Made by a program: the position numbers and the translations under genes
Origin: Eubacteriales Family XIII. Incertae Sedis bacterium
GTDB lineage: Bacteria > Bacillota > Clostridia > Peptostreptococcales > Anaerovoracaceae
Assembly (NCBI GenBank): GCA_031261345.1
Contig: JAISKC010000038.1
Coordinates: 1-32,823, forward strand
Reading direction: 5' to 3'
DNA length: 32,823 nt
In this document: in pieces, positions 32,745-32,823 of the stretch
Position numbering within the stretch: the stretch's first letter is position 1
Layout of the letters: each line of letters starts with the position of its first letter
The notes under the pieces: generated by a model
Databases searched by the model: none
The model's input: the letters and a program-made list of their open reading frames with translations, nothing else
Told to the model about the DNA's origin: nothing

Positions 32745-32823
32745 GCCGGCAACGACCTACTTTCCCGGGCAGTCGCCCACCAAGTATCATCGGCGCAGGA
32801 GAGCTTAACTACTGTGTTCGAGA
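32745..32823 (-). rRNA. rrf: 5S ribosomal RNA, 3' part (5' end beyond the window)
   Basis: On the minus strand the sequence matches the conserved 5S core: CGAACACAGTAGTTAAGCTC, then CGCCGATGATACTTGGTGGG, then GACTGCCCGGGAAAGTAG and the 3' strand GTCGTTGCCGGC. About 79 of ~117 bases are present. It is the last gene of an rRNA operon reading leftwards. Confidence 0.95.

Overview
The window looks like a chromosomal segment of a low-to-mid GC Gram-positive anaerobe (Bacillota, most likely class Clostridia). The grounds are strong GGAGG-type ribosome binding sites, TTGACx-N17-TATxAT promoters, a type A RNase P RNA, a PPi-type phosphofructokinase, a BspA-like repeat protein with a C-terminal KTGD-plus-membrane-anchor tail, and a very large Ig/FN3/Big_2 surface protein. 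No family or genus can be fixed from the sequence alone.

Layout from left to right. (1) 1-1927 is accessory: the 5' part of an Rpn-family nuclease gene (minus) and a KilA-N domain gene (plus), separated by about 500 non-coding bases with a long hairpin, a terminator-like hairpin and one copy of a dispersed palindromic repeat. (2) 2003-18870 is a two-gene surface-protein unit on the minus strand: a 4832-residue exported protein (SdrD-B-like, InlB-like, 20 tandem Ig-like units, a Big_5-like domain, about 15 units of an unfamiliar ~35-residue repeat, five FN3 and four Big_2 domains), then a 760-residue BspA-like, membrane-anchored protein. (3) 19117-19758 is rnpB with its own promoter and terminator and a strongly enlarged P12 arm. 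(4) 19843-21932 holds an unrecognised charged protein and a GNAT acetyltransferase. (5) 22044-24837 is a decayed integration hot spot next to tRNA-Glu(CTC). It has two paralogous HigB/HigA-type toxin-antitoxin modules with the same promoter-operator geometry, three displaced copies of the tRNA 3' end, and two near-identical 173-bp elements whose 19-bp inverted ends equal the tRNA T-arm region. (6) 24885-29281 is metabolic: PPi-dependent phosphofructokinase, transketolase and uridine phosphorylase, with dispersed palindromic repeats between them and, notably, inside the uridine phosphorylase reading frame. (7) 29369-32584 is a TetR-regulated ABC-2 exporter with two perfect 16-bp operators over its promoter. 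(8) The right edge is the 3' part of a 5S rRNA and its terminator.

How the parts work together. The giant protein and the BspA-like protein are probably made from one transcript and act at the cell surface. Uridine phosphorylase yields ribose-1-phosphate, which after isomerisation feeds transketolase, whose fructose-6-phosphate product is the substrate of the PPi-phosphofructokinase, so this gene group can route nucleosides into glycolysis. The exporter is likely autoregulated by its TetR repressor. Nearly all genes run on the minus strand; KilA-N is the only clear plus-strand gene.

The observations most worth following are: in-frame palindromic repeats inside the uridine phosphorylase gene; the 173-bp tRNA-derived inverted-repeat elements; the twin toxin-antitoxin modules with one shared operator; the novel ~35-residue repeat in the giant surface protein; and the enlarged RNase P P12 arm.
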